Source of the DNA: Thamnocephalis sphaerospora
Taxonomy: Eukaryota; Zoopagomycota; Zoopagomycetes; Zoopagales; Sigmoideomycetaceae
Direction: 5' to 3'
Assembly (NCBI GenBank): GCA_003614735.1
Contig: KZ992434.1
Span: 1-64,000 of the forward strand
Length of the DNA: 64,000 nt
Shown: positions 1 to 11,041 of the stretch, piece by piece
How the letters are laid out: each line of letters starts with the position of its first letter
How positions within the stretch are numbered: the stretch's first letter is position 1
Made by a program: the position numbers and the translations under genes
The notes under the pieces: generated by a model
What the model saw: only the letters and a program-made list of their open reading frames with translations
What the model was told of the DNA's origin: nothing
Database searches by the model: none

Positions 1-193
1 CGCCGCTGCCGCCGTTGCCCCCACCATAGCTGCCACCTTTGCTGCCACCGTACCTGCCGCCGCTGCCGCCGTGGCCGCCACCATAGCCGCCACCTTTGCT
101 GCCGCCTACACTGCAGTAGACGTATGAGGGTGATGCGTCAGAAAAGGCAGCCAGGGTAATGGTGAGAGCAATAGCTAGAATGTTGGCCTTCAT
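1..193 (-). CDS. Secreted glycine/serine-rich repeat protein, copy 1 (partial, 5' end only)
   Basis: The gene reads leftwards from the ATG at 193-191 and leaves the window while still open. The first ~20 residues form a hydrophobic signal peptide (MKANILAIALTITLAAF, then a DASPSY region). After it come Gly-Ser-Lys-Tyr repeats of the type GGSKGGSYGGG. Compared with copy 2 at 21424-21822 it has several replacements, such as SDA for ADA, SYVYCS for SYGYGS, and Arg for Ser inside a repeat. The paralogues are therefore not identical here, although the sequence just upstream of the ATG is. Such proteins are usually secreted wall, matrix or adhesive components, but no specific family was recognised. 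The same TATA box precedes both copies. Confidence 0.8.
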   Translation of the reverse strand, partial: MKANILAIALTITLAAFSDASPSYVYCSVGGSKGGGYGGGHGGSGGRYGGSKGGSYGGGNGGSG

Positions 194-384
194 GGTGAAT
201 CCGTATAGTCTGCCGATGCAAAGGGTGTGGAGGTCAGACGGTGGAAAACTTGGATTTGAATGATGCTGATGCGATGAGTTGTGCGGTTGTCAAAACAGCT
301 AGGGCAAGAGTGTTGTGGGAATTGGACCGGTTGTGCTGTTGCGGATGTGATGATGCGATGAAAGTTTTGTCTTGATGCGGCCAC

Positions 385-391
385 TTTTATA
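385..391 (-). promoter_or_regulatory. TATA box of glycine-rich protein gene, copy 1
   Basis: On the minus strand this reads TATAAAA. It lies about 190 nt upstream of the start codon and just downstream of a CT-rich tract (about 400-436). It is the mirror image of the TATA box at 21226-21232. A strong TATA box fits an abundantly made structural protein. Confidence 0.7.
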
Positions 392-2136
392 CTGCGCAGA
401 AGGGTAGAGTGAGAAGAGAGAAGAGAAGCAGAAGAGTTGACACACCGTAAGGTACGTATTTCGCGTAGCAAACAGAATACACAGGCGGGATGAAAAGCAT
501 AAAACGGCGTTTGCGCGATAAATATAGACAGGGTTGACTTTCAAATGGCATCAGCACCGATGAAACGCGGTATGGACTAAAGGCCTTTTTTCTTAGAGCT
601 GCCAGATTCCACATAGCATCACGCGCTGCCGAAATGGCTACAACGTGGTGCCTGTACAGCACTTTTGCACAGCAGCGCCCTCCATTAATAGCTTGAGGTG
701 CAAACATGTGTGCACTTGGATGCATAGCGTCGCATGCTATGTTGCTCGACGGCTCCTGCCAGACGCCGAACATCCGAAGCAAGCAAAAAGTCAAACACTG
801 CTTAAATCTCGGATGGTATAACGACGCTGTGCGGTAATATGCCGGGACAGTGTATGGGCACAGTAAAGTCGCCTGCAAATACGGCAAAAACGACAGCCAC
901 CAACCTGCTGCCAAAAAGCACCATCATATATGCTAATGTGGTTCATCCACCATGTGTCACAGACAACGTCGCCAGTTACAGCCTACACACTGAGGCGATG
1001 GGAGAACAGCGCCACTTGGTGCATGTTCGCATGCAATAGACGTGTGTGCTTTTACATCAAGCAATGCGCCCACGTATAGATCACCATAGTGAATGCTGTT
1101 TGTCAATCGCTGAAATTCTGTGCTACTGCGAAGCACTTTTGGTCACCACCCCGCTCAAGCTTGGGGTGCCTGTGACGCTTAGTTTCCGGTATTATGTTGT
1201 GCCGCAGGAACCTCACTAGCTGGCACCAGGTTACGGCTAATTTCCTATTGGCTTAATCCTGACGCAGCGCCACATTTGTGGGCAAGCAGCAAAGCAAACG
1301 ATATCATCCCATACTGGTATCCACTTGCTGCATGCTACCTAATTGGCGGTCCTGCAACTATCGCATGGTTTGCTGGCGGGTTTCGCAAAGTGTAGGCCGC
1401 GTACTCGACATGCTACACGGTTATGAAGCAATTGGAGCATCAGTTTTGATATTGACGTGCCAATCAGCCGCATTGCGCGCTGACATTGTCGCGTGTTGGC
1501 GATTACTTGTGCAACTCACTGCAATGCATACAGCCACAACAAGGCATCACCTCACTAGAACAGTGAAGCGTGGCAGCATTGCCGTTTTTAACACGGGGAG
1601 CACTGCAGCCGCACATTTAGGGAATAGCTCAGTGTGCAGTATCAGTTACTGTATTGGTGTGGGCTACAGCACCTTTTGAAGCCACCGCAAAGCCACCAAA
1701 GCCAGATAGGCAGAATTTAGGGTAACAAAGAAGCAATCCTGTAGGAAACCCCGTGTCCGAAACATGCACATACGCTGCACTGCCTGTCTTGGTGTAGCGA
1801 TTAGGCGATGCATACAACGTGTATTCGTAAAATATCTCTCTCGATGGAGATGGAGGCGCCCTGACTTTAGAGTTCATGCGCCTCGACCTTAGCCAGTCGC
1901 CCTTTCCAATGTCACTCTTCTGAACCGCTAGTACCAAATCACTTGTTTGCTGTGAATAGTGCACAGTATGACTGTGTTATGTGGCGGCTGCTTTCTCGCT
2001 TAGATCTATGACCAGCGCTCGAGTCTGGTGTTGCATATGGCGCTCTATTTTTGGCACAAATAGTACATACACCCGGAAATATGTATTTGCATGAACGGAC
2101 AATATTGTGACTGACACTCGGCCTCTGCCGTCAAAT
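392..2136. other. Spacer between cyclase copy 1 and glycine-rich gene copy 1, no supported gene
   Basis: About 1.7 kb separates the cyclase stop codon from the TATA box of the glycine-rich gene. Open frames of up to about 175 codons occur, but they lack domain similarity, overlap each other on both strands and often have no ATG start. They are preserved in the other arm (19481-21225) only because the whole segment is nearly identical there. No RNA gene was recognised. Confidence 0.6.
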
Positions 2137-5100
2137 TTACAAAATGTCTGCGTTGCCGTAGATCCGTGCGTACCGGCCAAGTGCCCAGATGGTAAAGGAG
2201 AACTTGTAGTTTGGATAGGAGATGGCGCAGTTTTTGTTGAAGATGCCTTCAATGTTCTCCTGCAGCCACTCACCGTTGAGCTGCTGTCGCTGCATAATCA
2301 GCTGCAGGACGCGATAAATGGTCAGCCGTGTGCTAGTCTTCATCTCTACAGCGCAATCGGTAGCATACCTTGATACCACGTCGAATCGGTTCCTGGTCTG
2401 GATACTTGGCTGCCATCAGCGCAAGCACTGCCCACGATGTCTGCACCACCTGAGATGTTGCTGTGTGTACATATTCTCCCGTCTCACAGGACTGTGCAGC
2501 ACAAGTAAGCTGGCTGGTCAGTGCGTACATGCAAGTACACAGTCGCATACCTTGTAAGACTCGCCCCAGCCACCGTCCTTCATTTGCTTGGAGATCAAAA
2601 AGTCACATCCCTTGCGTACATGTTTGCTGCAAGTATCGTCAATGCCACACGTCGAGTAAGCAAATTGCCGTGCTGGTATCATGAGCTAGACGCTGCCACT
2701 ACCCACCTGTTGGCGTACGTCTCGTCGACGCTTGTCAAACTGTCGATGGCAAACATGCCCGCATATGTAAAGCAGATGCCCCAGGATCCAAACCAGCTGC
2801 CATCGGCACGCTGCTTGCTCTTGATGAATTTGACCACTGACTTTTGCACATTTCTAAAAGCGGGTGACAATAGCGCTGTCAGCGTAAAGTGACTCAACGC
2901 GCGTTGATGCACACAACATACTGGATCTCCTTGGTGCGATAGTCAGGGTAGCGCTTGCGAAAGTAAGAAAGACTGAGCAGCACGGCGGTTGAGCATTCTA
3001 CATAGCTGTACTCGATCATAATGTCGGCTGCAGTGCATCGACGATCATCAGCGTATGCACACGGTTAGTAGCCAACACGGCAAGCAGTACATGTGTCTTG
3101 CATCTTACCAAACACCTAGTAAAGCAGCGCAGAGATCACAGCGTAAGCGTATGCATCATACATCATTACGCGCCACAGTGCACTTACCTCGGCCGGATTG
3201 ATGATTTCCAGTAGCTTGGGGCCACGAGTGTCCTCATAACTACCAAAGCCACCATCGCTGTTTTGCATTGACAGCAGCACGTTGACGGCATCGAAGATGC
3301 GCTGTTCTGGTATAGAGTTTGGCGTGTAGCTATACACCGTTGAGCATCGTTAGCAACGCAGACGATGCGACGCTAAAGGTTGCATACTGCTCACCTAAGG
3401 CTCATCAAGCAGAGTGCTGCCTTGAGGCCTTCTGCAGTGCAGTCCGACACGGTGTAGCCCTGATGACGCGTGCTAAATGGCCATGCGCCCTTGCGTAGCT
3501 GACGATAGGCTTCCTTGTAGTGTACTGGGTGATCTTTGATCTGCAAAGCATACATGTCGTCAGAGAAATAAAGGCATGCTACGTTGCAACATTTTTACCT
3601 GGCAGTCGTCGATGAAATCGAGTGCGCGTAGCATAATCTCATAATTCTCTTTCTTTTCCGCAAGGCCTGTACGTGCAACAGCATCGGTCAGCCCAAGACA
3701 CAATGTAGACGCATCTACTAGTCTGTGCAAAGCCCACCTGACTCGCACACTGCTTGCGCAAAAAAGGCGGTATCCCACAGCTGGCTGCCGTCAGTGGCAT
3801 TGGTCACCATGCCTTTAGCGCTCATCCTGCATGGTGTTAGAACTATTATTGCAAACTTATTATCGCTGCTGATTACGAACCACATATAATCATTGTAATG
3901 CTTAACCTGCTGCTTGAACATTCTAGAGTCCGGTCCTTCCTCTAGCCAGACAATGATCATATGCATAGACTTATTGACCTATGAAATAGACACTTGGTTA
4001 GTTATCAAGGTGGGTATATATACATCCACATTGCCACGTACAGGGCCCAGATTAAGGCTGTCGGTGTTCTCCTCCTCCATTAGAATCAGGTCATAAACAC
4101 GCTTAAGCGCTTTTTCACGCAGTGATGCAGAGTGGAACTTTTCGTATAGACCCATCCAGGCTGTGGCACATGAGCTGCATCAGTATTTGGCCATCTGCAC
4201 GCGGCGACGTAACAGGGTTGACGCTCACCATAGGTCAAATCAAGCAGCTTGTGGTGTTCAATGTACGAGTCTTCTTCCGCTACATCATTGCGTGCAGCTG
4301 GCCAGTATATATCCTCATACGGCTGTACATACAGCTCCTATGGCGTACATCAGCGACCACTATCAAAGCGACAGTGGCTATCGTCGTAAACTGCTCACCT
4401 GTCGCAGCTCGCGTATAAGCTGCGTCTCGGGACATTGGTACTTTTTGCCGTACAGGTAGCCCATGGGCAGATACACCATACGCGTGTGGACCCAGTACCG
4501 CGACGGGTGGAAGGGCATCGACTCTGGGAGCAGCCTGGTTGTTGCACTGTCGTTAGCAATGACGGGTCGGCGGTATAATTGGCTATGCACTAGCTCCTAC
4601 CATAGCTCAGGTTGCACAGGATTCATACCCTCATAGCTGTAAACGTTCATGAGGGTCAACCAGAACTTGCCCCAGGATGGAGCAGCCACCGCGCCGCCTA
4701 GTCGCGTATGCGTCACTAATGTGAGTTATATAGGCGTATCCACATAAAGCACTCAAACTCACCCATGCGGTGAAGGCTGGCGCGTGCTCTGACCATGGTC
4801 GGGTGGTCAGGACTGAGGCCGAGAATTCGTAGTGCTACGTAGTTGCACGCAGTGCCGAACACGGTTGGATGACCCTCAATGTGCCTGCAATTGATATCCA
4901 GTTAGTGAGCTGTCACACCAGTATTAACCTGTTGAAAACAGGATGTATACTTACAGGCCCCAGCCACCTTGTTTGGGGTCGGCTACATTCAGCAAGTAGC
5001 GGATCATTTCCTGACGCCATCGCTCTGGAATGGGTGTCTGAGTCACGTAATAAGCGATGCACATGCCTGGCAAAATAAATAGAGGGCCGGCGTATTCTCC

Positions 5101-5449
5101 GGCAAAATGGCCATCCTCAGTCTGTAGGTGCTTGCAAAAGTCGATACCCTTCTGCGCAGCGTCAAGCGGATTGGTGGCCGGCGGCGAGTCGGGCAGGTCC
5201 TGTACATTGGCTCGTTGGTTAGCAATAGCGGTAGCCATACGGCGACATGACATGGCTACGCACCAGCGGCAGACCGAGCCAGTAGCGGTCGCAGTTTGTC
5301 TGTGGCCACTTGTGGCATTCTTCGTCCGTCTCCAGATAATGCCAGTGCTGCCGACCCTCTTTGCACTTGAGACGCCAGCGCGTCAGGTCGGTGCCTGGCA
5401 GTTCGTGAGCTACAACAGCGGGACTAGCGATTTTCTGGAGTGGCGGCAT
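2137..5449 (-). CDS. ERG7: Lanosterol synthase (oxidosqualene cyclase), copy 1
   Basis: The enzyme cyclises 2,3-oxidosqualene to lanosterol, the first sterol of the ergosterol pathway, at ER or lipid-droplet membranes. The exon structure mirrors copy 2 (16160-19480): 18 exons including a 7-nt exon at 3109-3115. Visible hallmarks are DLTRWRL near the N-terminus, the substrate-pocket motif [10 protein letters not shown], the catalytic-acid motif VSDCTAE, QW repeats such as [12 protein letters not shown] and KDGGWGES, and [10 protein letters not shown] near the C-terminus. All splice junctions I rebuilt stay in frame, so the copy looks intact. In exons 2-9 it differs from copy 2 and from family consensus, with GEYAGP for GEYGGP and NPVQPELW for NPVPPELW. 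From exon 10 on it is nearly identical to copy 2. Reduced or shifted activity is possible but not shown. Confidence 0.93.
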
Positions 5450-5570
5450 GGCTAAGACCGGCGGAAAACGAGTAGTGGAGGGTGCGAGTGAACCTAGAGT
5501 GTGCCAGCCGGACAAGCCGCCATTTTAAGGGGCATGCCGATACTATTGCCGTCCGGGCTACTATGAAGCG

Positions 5571-5580
5571 CGTCCAATGA
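5571..5580 (-). promoter_or_regulatory. Conserved CCAAT-type element upstream of cyclase copy 1
   Basis: The minus strand reads TCATTGGACG, which contains an inverted CCAAT box. It ends 121 nt before the start codon. The same ten bases sit at exactly the same distance before cyclase copy 2 (16029-16038), although the sequence between is strongly diverged. This suggests a retained promoter element. Confidence 0.5.
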
Positions 5581-5830
5581 GTGGTGCGGCAGGCTGGCAT
5601 GGTTGGCCAATGTCCATAGGCAGCAATATGGTCACCGTTCACTGGACTATTCCAGGGGGGTGCCTAAAGTGTCTATGTGCATCAGTAGCCGTGCATGCGT
5701 CGTGGTCTAGATGTTACTGCCGGTGCACTTGCATTTGACCAATCAATGGCTGGGTGGGCGGCTGGCTGGTGCCGGTGGTGGTGGGGAGCCCGATCGATAG
5801 TTCTGCCCAGAGGTAGCCAGTTTCAATCTG

Positions 5831-5862
5831 TGGTGGTGTGGTGTGTGTGTGTGTGTGGTGTG
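5831..5862. repeat. GT-rich microsatellite
   Basis: An imperfect (GT)n run lies in the shared upstream region of cyclase copy 1 and RPS26. Confidence 0.8.
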
Positions 5863-5965
5863 CGGGATAGAGGTGATCTGCGACTCGGCGAAGACCAGCG
5901 GATTAGCTCCTCCTTTCCACATCGGTAGTTGACTCCAACCACGTCGACCGAGTAAGCCCGCAACC

Positions 5966-7079
5966 ATGGTGCGTAGTCTGCGCGAATACAGTGGCAGCGT
6001 ATATGCCACCGGTGCAGCCAGGAAGACGGATGGATGGATGGATGGATGGATGGGTGGATGAGTGGATGGCGTTGTGTGGATGGTATGCACGGATATCTAG
6101 TATGCGCAGCAAGCGGCAAAGCAGTGGCGAGCTGGGTAGTCGGCAACGGACACGACGTGTGGCGCTGGCGTGAACGGGCACTGGCGCTTAGGCGTGCAGC
6201 ACTGTTGCAGTGTGCGTGGCGTATGCGCTGGTGCATTCGTGCACGCGCGATCAGTTGGATGCAAGACGCACAGTCTGCCGTGGTGGATCGCGGACAGTTG
6301 ACTCGTGCAGGGTAGCCGAGGCGCAGCGTAGCGTTTGCAGGCAGCTACGTCGCTTGCAGCGCCAGCGCAATGCATTTCAGCGTGAATCCGCACTCTGCGC
6401 GTGCATTTCGCCGTCCATGGGATTTGGAGGTTTGCTTGCTGTTCAAGTGCTGACCGCTATGACGCGCGTTTTTCAACACAGACCACCAAGAGGAGGAACC
6501 ACGGACGCAACAAGAAGGGCCGCGGCCACGTCAAGCCGGTCCGTTGCATCAACTGCGCCCGCTGCGTCCCGAAGGTACGATTCATCGCGGATACTGGCGG
6601 CGCGGCCTATCAATAGGTGCAGACCTGAACACCACAGTCGCGCCTATTGATGTGTCGGTGCCGACACGATGGGTGGCATACCGGGCGCGCAGTTTTGTTG
6701 ACGCGACACTGCGCCGGTATAGGACAAGTCCATCAAGCGCTTCACCGTGCGCAACATGGTCGAGGCCGCCGCCGTCCGTGATCTGAAGGAGGCGTCCGTC
6801 TACGAGGAGTACGCTCTGCCGAAGCTGTACATCAAGCTTCACTACTGCGTCTCTTGCGCCATCCACGCCCACATTGTGCGCGTCCGCTCCGCCGTTGGTC
6901 GTCGCAACCGCGCCCCGCCCCCACGCTTCCGGTTCAACAAGGTACGTATGGCGCTGGCAGGAGATGACACAACGTAGCGCGACAGCCGGCCTAGTGGGGT
7001 TCCTTACGCAGTGCTAACCGTGCGTCTGTGGCTTGCGACACGATAGGATGGCAAGAAGATCACCCCGCCCAAGAACTAA
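5966..7079 (+). CDS. RPS26: 40S ribosomal protein S26 (eS26)
   Basis: eS26 is a small-subunit protein at the mRNA exit channel. Spliced exons 5966-5968, 6482-6574, 6723-6941 and 7047-7079 give 115 residues, the usual length. Diagnostic stretches are [17 protein letters not shown], the zinc-binding pair CINCARC and [20 protein letters not shown] and [10 protein letters not shown]. The first coding exon is inferred to be only ATG followed by GTGCGTAG, because no in-frame ATG lies directly before ACC ACC AAG. The resulting 513-nt first intron is far longer than others here but is common in ribosomal protein genes. The gene is divergent from cyclase copy 1 and convergent with the WD40 gene. Confidence 0.93.
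6028..6068. repeat. (GGAT)n tetranucleotide repeat in RPS26 intron 1
   Basis: About eight consecutive GGAT units are followed by imperfect copies. They lie within the inferred first intron of RPS26. Confidence 0.85.
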
Positions 7080-7120
7080 GCAGTTCAGGATGATCGCCTC
7101 CTCGACGCATTGGCGTACCG

Positions 7121-7126
7121 AATAAA
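7121..7126 (+). terminator. AATAAA polyadenylation signal of RPS26
   Basis: A canonical AATAAA lies 41 nt after the RPS26 stop codon, inside the short convergent gap to the WD40 gene. Confidence 0.65.
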
Positions 7127-7223
7127 GTTGCGCCTTCCTCCACAATCGTGCAACGGCAATGTACATGCAGCGGTGGCGATTGATATGGCGCCCACGCCTT
7201 CTATTGGCGATACAGCATGCGCG

Positions 7224-9361
7224 CTACAGATGAATCGGATCTCGCTTCTTTTTGGCGCGTCCGACCGGCGCCCAGATTTTGATGGTAGCGTCGGCGGAAC
7301 ACGAGCAGAGAATAGGCTCGGTGGGATGAAAGTCGACCGAGTAGACACGATCCGTGTGGCCCTCCAGGCGCTGCAGCAAATGGCCCGTACCCTATGCGAT
7401 ACAGGCACACACGGATGAGTATGCTGCGACCATGAAGTACTGCGGCAACCTACCTCGGGGCCGCCCACATCGTAGAGATAAACAAACGGGTCGGCGCTTC
7501 CGCTTGCCAGGAGCAAGCGAGACTCTAGTGGCCGGTCTTTGTCGACCGTACTGAAGGCTCACGTGAGTGCTGGTGCAGGATGCTGGCTTCACGGGCAGGA
7601 AAGCTCACCTGGTAGTGTAGTCCGCCGCCAACACGCCCTCTTCGTCGTCGAGTAGACCATCCTCGCCGTGCGATCGCCGCGATTCAGTGACCAGCGATGC
7701 GTCTAGCACATCGATACGACAGCTATAGTAAGATGATGTTCCGTAGCAGCCTTCTGCCAGCACTTACGCTCGCGGCCCTCAAACAGCGCACTGCGAATAG
7801 GCCAGTTTTTGTTTTTGCAGCCCTTGAGCGATTGCAGCAGGCGCAGTGACATGCTTTCCGCATCTTGGTTCCTCTGGTACACGCGAATCACTGAAAGCGC
7901 ATCTTTAGCTTAGCTAGACGCCAGTGCGTCTCACCCAACGCTGCAACGTACCATTGTCGTAGCTGTTGACGGCAAAGTAAGGGGTGTCCTCCTCGCGATC
8001 TGCATCATCGTCCGTGAATATGCTGGCCACCACATCTTACGCTTGCCATTTCCTTACCTGCAGCGCTGCGACATCCGCTAAGATGCGAGATGGGCTTGTG
8101 GCCATGTTCATTCTCCACTTTGGCCAAATGCTTGCCTAGCCAGCCATTGCACCATGTTAACAGATGACCGGATACATAAACAGCCCCTAAGCACAGTATA
8201 CGCACCGGCTGGCAGACTCCACGCGTCGATATTACCACTCGAGTCGCCCGAGATCAGTGTTGCACCATCTGAGCAGAAATAGCTGCATGCCATTGGCGTT
8301 AACATGGCGCACTGGGCCACGGTAGACTGCTTGCAAGTGTACCTACAGCGAGTTTACCATCGCGTCCAGTTCAAACGACTGTATAGGTTGTGTACTGCGC
8401 TGGTCGTACAGGACAAGCTTGTTGCGCGATGTACCGGCCGCAAACACATTGTTATCTGCCGGTCAAATAACGTCCATCCACGAGTAGACCAAAGTAAGCG
8501 CCGCAATCCGGCATGCGCTCCTTGTCCGCCGCTGCACCCACCCTGCGGATTAAACATGACCGCCTGTACAAAACCGTCGCAGTCATACGACGCCTTCATC
8601 TTTTCGCTGCCCGGCGCCCAGATCTTGCAGGTCTGGTCATACGATCCAGACAGCAGCTCTGTCGAGTCGCTGGTCCACGATAGGTCCGACACGTTGAGCG
8701 TATGCTTGCGGAAGCAGGCTACCTGGATGGCCATGCCACTAGTCTGTCAGCCGTAGAACATGCGCCATGTCATCGTCACGTCATCGCACCTCCTTCTGAT
8801 GCTCCCAAATGCGAACTGTCTTGTCAAAGGAACCGGAGGCCAGCAGTCTTCCGCTAGGCGAGTATTTGACGGTGTATACGGCACCGTTATGGTTCTGGTC
8901 ACCCCGTTGCAGAAGGCACGGTTAGACCTGCATCGCTCTCGACGATTTCGCTCCACGCGCCTCTACCTTTAGATCGTGCTTTAGCATCAGTATCCGGTTG
9001 TCCTTTTGCCTGTCCCTTGGCGCGTGCCCTGGCGAATTGCGTCAGCCCGGCCAGGGTCGTGCCACAGACTATGCCAGCGCGCGCGCCCACCTAGACTTTC
9101 CGACACCTCACGCCCCAGCGAATCCGCCTTTTCCAGTAGCTCTGGCTCCAGCTCGGCATCCTCATCATAGTCGATGAGAAACGGCCCGGCGCGCTGCCGG
9201 CTGGCCGAGTAGCGAGCAGACAGGTCGTAGATGGACTTTTTCAGCGCGACATTCTCGTTCTCCAGCGAGTCGAGCTTCAGCTTGAGCGCTTGCATCTCGC
9301 GCAGCAGCTTCTCGGTCTGCTCGCGCTCTAGCCCCGGCTGCAGATTGATGAGCGAGTCCAT
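7224..9361 (-). CDS. WD40-repeat protein with N-terminal coiled coil (Prp17/WDR25-like propeller)
   Basis: The N-terminus is a coiled coil ([19 protein letters not shown], then [16 protein letters not shown]) and an acidic segment. Several short exons then encode WD repeats: [61 protein letters not shown] and [12 protein letters not shown]. The order, with a C-terminal [15 protein letters not shown] repeat, resembles the propellers of Prp17/CDC40 and WDR25, but the coiled coil is unlike Prp17 and I cannot name an orthologue. The stop is at 7226-7224 after DPIHL. The start is uncertain: I use ATG 9361 (MDSLINLQ), but an in-frame ATG at 9451 and a further one at 9534 also exist. The upstream neighbour RRP43 is divergent. 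Confidence 0.75.
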
Positions 9362-9623
9362 CGCGCGCAGAATGGCGGGCTGTTGGGACAGCGAGGCAGG
9401 TAGACGACACGTGCGAGTGGGAATGAAGGCGGATCCTGTATGGCTGCACATTCAGGGACGAAGTCGGTCACGATGATGCGGGTGGTCTCTCTTGGCCAGC
9501 CTAGTTCAACATCAGGTCTACTGTGCTTAAGCATTGCAGCGAAAAAGACAATGAAAATCCTCGCCTAGTCAGCGTACACACGACCTGCTTGCGTTGTTCT
9601 CTGCATCCACCTTTCCGGCCACC

Positions 9624-10775
9624 ATGACCTCTCCGTACGCGTTTTCTGCAGAAACCTTCAAGCGGGTCCAGCCGTCCGAGTACTACCGCAAGTTTCTGGA
9701 GCAGGACGTGCGTCCGGACGGGCGAGCATTCTCGCAGTTCCGCAAAACGATCTTGAATGCTGGTGAGCGCCTGCAAGCAGCGACGAGCGGACGTCTGGTC
9801 GCGTCTAACGCCAGCGGCAGGCTGCATCAGCACGGCAAATGGCTCGGCGGTCGTGCGCATTGGCGATACCACCGTAGTGTGCGGCATCAAGGCGGAGGTG
9901 GCGGAGCCGACGCTGGACCAGCCGGCGGCCGGATACTTTGGTGGGTGGCGGCCAGGTGAACTGGGTGGCCGGTACCGCGCTAATCAGCGTCTCGACAACG
10001 CGGCCAGTACCGAACGTGGAGCTAGGCCCGCTGTGCTCGGCCAAATTCCGCCCTGGTCCGCCTGGCGACCTGGCACAGGTGGTTAGCGAGCGCTTGCGAA
10101 AGCTTTCGTAGGTGACATGGAGCTGCTGAACGGGCAACGTTAGAAAGCTGCTTACACCGAGTGCATGCGCTTTATAGCGAAGAGTACATTGCATTTGAGG
10201 AGCTGTGTATTGAGCCGGAACAGGCGGCGTGGGTGGTATACGCGGATCTGGTCTGCCTGAACCACGACGGCAATGTGCTGGATGCGTGCCAGCTGGCGCT
10301 GCTTGCGGCGCTGAAGAATGGTAGGCGGCAAAAGATGACGTTAGCTTGTCGCAGCGCTAATATGTGCGCATTGTACGGCCAACAGCAAGGCTGCCCGAGG
10401 CGCAGATTGGTGAGGACGGCATTGTACGCGCGGGCGAAGCGTTCACGCGCGCCATCACCATCAAGCGGCCAATCCTGGCGGCCACCTTTGGCCTCTACGA
10501 AGGGTGAGCGCAGACACGCACAGGCAGACTATGACGCATAGTAACACTTTGCGCGGTACAGGCGGTCATTGCTGGCTGACCCGAATGCATCCGAGGAGCC
10601 GCTGCTGGATAGTCTGGTCACGGTGTGCGTGGATGATGCCGAGCATCTCCACGCCGTCTGGAAGAGCAACGGCGGCCGGTGCAGCCTAGAACAATTGCAG
10701 CGCTGTGTGGAGCTGGCGCGGATACGCTTTACCGAACTGAGCGCGCTGCTCGAGTCGAGTGCTGCCGATCAGTAA
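9624..10775 (+). CDS. RRP43: Exosome core subunit RRP43 (EXOSC8-like, RNase PH fold)
   Basis: This is a non-catalytic member of the six-subunit RNase PH ring of the RNA exosome, acting in nuclear and cytoplasmic RNA processing and decay. Exon 1 encodes ETFKRVQPSEYYRKFLEQD and VRPDGRAFSQFRKT, typical of Rrp43 N-termini. Later exons give ISTANGSAVVRIGDTTVVC, PNVELGPLCSAKFRPG, WVVYADLVCLNHDGNVLDA and RPILAATFGLYEG. Exons are joined by short introns with GT/AG ends. The start ATG follows CCACC, a good context. An AATAAA at 10784-10789 follows the stop codon. Only about 90 nt separate this start from the farthest possible start of the divergent WD40 gene. Confidence 0.9.
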
Positions 10776-10783
10776 GCGTGGGC

Positions 10784-10789
10784 AATAAA
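10784..10789 (+). terminator. AATAAA polyadenylation signal of RRP43
   Basis: AATAAA lies 9 nt after the RRP43 stop codon and immediately before a CA microsatellite. Confidence 0.6.
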
Positions 10790-10804
10790 CAGCATTTGAA
10801 TGTT

Positions 10805-10807
<3 letters not shown>

Positions 10808-10842
<35 letters not shown>
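10808..10842. repeat. (CA)n microsatellite
   Basis: A perfect CA run of 35 bases lies between RRP43 and NDUFS8. Confidence 0.95.
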
Positions 10843-10843
<1 letters not shown>

Positions 10844-11041
10844 AGCGGCCACTGTTTGTTTGCTGGCACTGTTTGCTGACTTTGGCAGTTTTGAGTGGGC
10901 CATTCGGCGTAGTGGTCAACACCAGCTTCGTTGTCGTCGCGTCTCCCGGCGCTTCTCCTGTCGACTCACCCATCATCGCCACTGCTTCCTCTGTCCACGC
11001 TACCTTCGGCTTTCCGCCTACCTGCGTGCGCAAACTACGCC

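Larger units (their letters stand above)
1..5580. repeat. Left arm of a large inverted duplication
   Basis: This arm is the reverse complement of the segment at 16029-21617. Position x pairs with 21617-x across the outer part (about 145-3780) and with 21609-x near the inner end, so only small indels separate the arms. It carries a glycine-rich protein gene (cut by the window edge) and a lanosterol synthase gene, both on the minus strand. From roughly 145 to 3170 the arms look essentially identical, introns and spacer included. From about 3180 inward, exons differ at many third positions and introns are barely alignable. Similarity can be followed past the cyclase start codon to a shared TCATTGGACG element about 120 nt upstream. 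The arm probably continues left of the window. Confidence 0.95.

Noticed and set aside
387-914. A 175-codon minus-strand frame, also seen in mirror image at 20703-21230
   Set aside because: Its presence in both arms reflects the near-identical duplication. It overlaps the TATA box of the glycine-rich gene, has no domain and no promoter of its own.
1278-1679. A 133-codon plus-strand frame in the spacer (mirror 19938-20339)
   Set aside because: It starts with GTG rather than ATG, overlaps another open frame on the opposite strand, and has no recognisable features.
2880-2895. TGACTCA core in the cyclase copy 1 arm (mirror near 18718)
   Set aside because: It lies inside intron 14 of the cyclase near the 3' end of the gene, single and without promoter context, so chance occurrence is more likely.
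6463-6485. RPS26 starting at the ATG at 6460, close to exon 2
   Set aside because: That ATG is out of frame with [13 protein letters not shown]. An ATG exon at 5966-5968 spliced to ACC ACC AAG gives the correct N-terminus.
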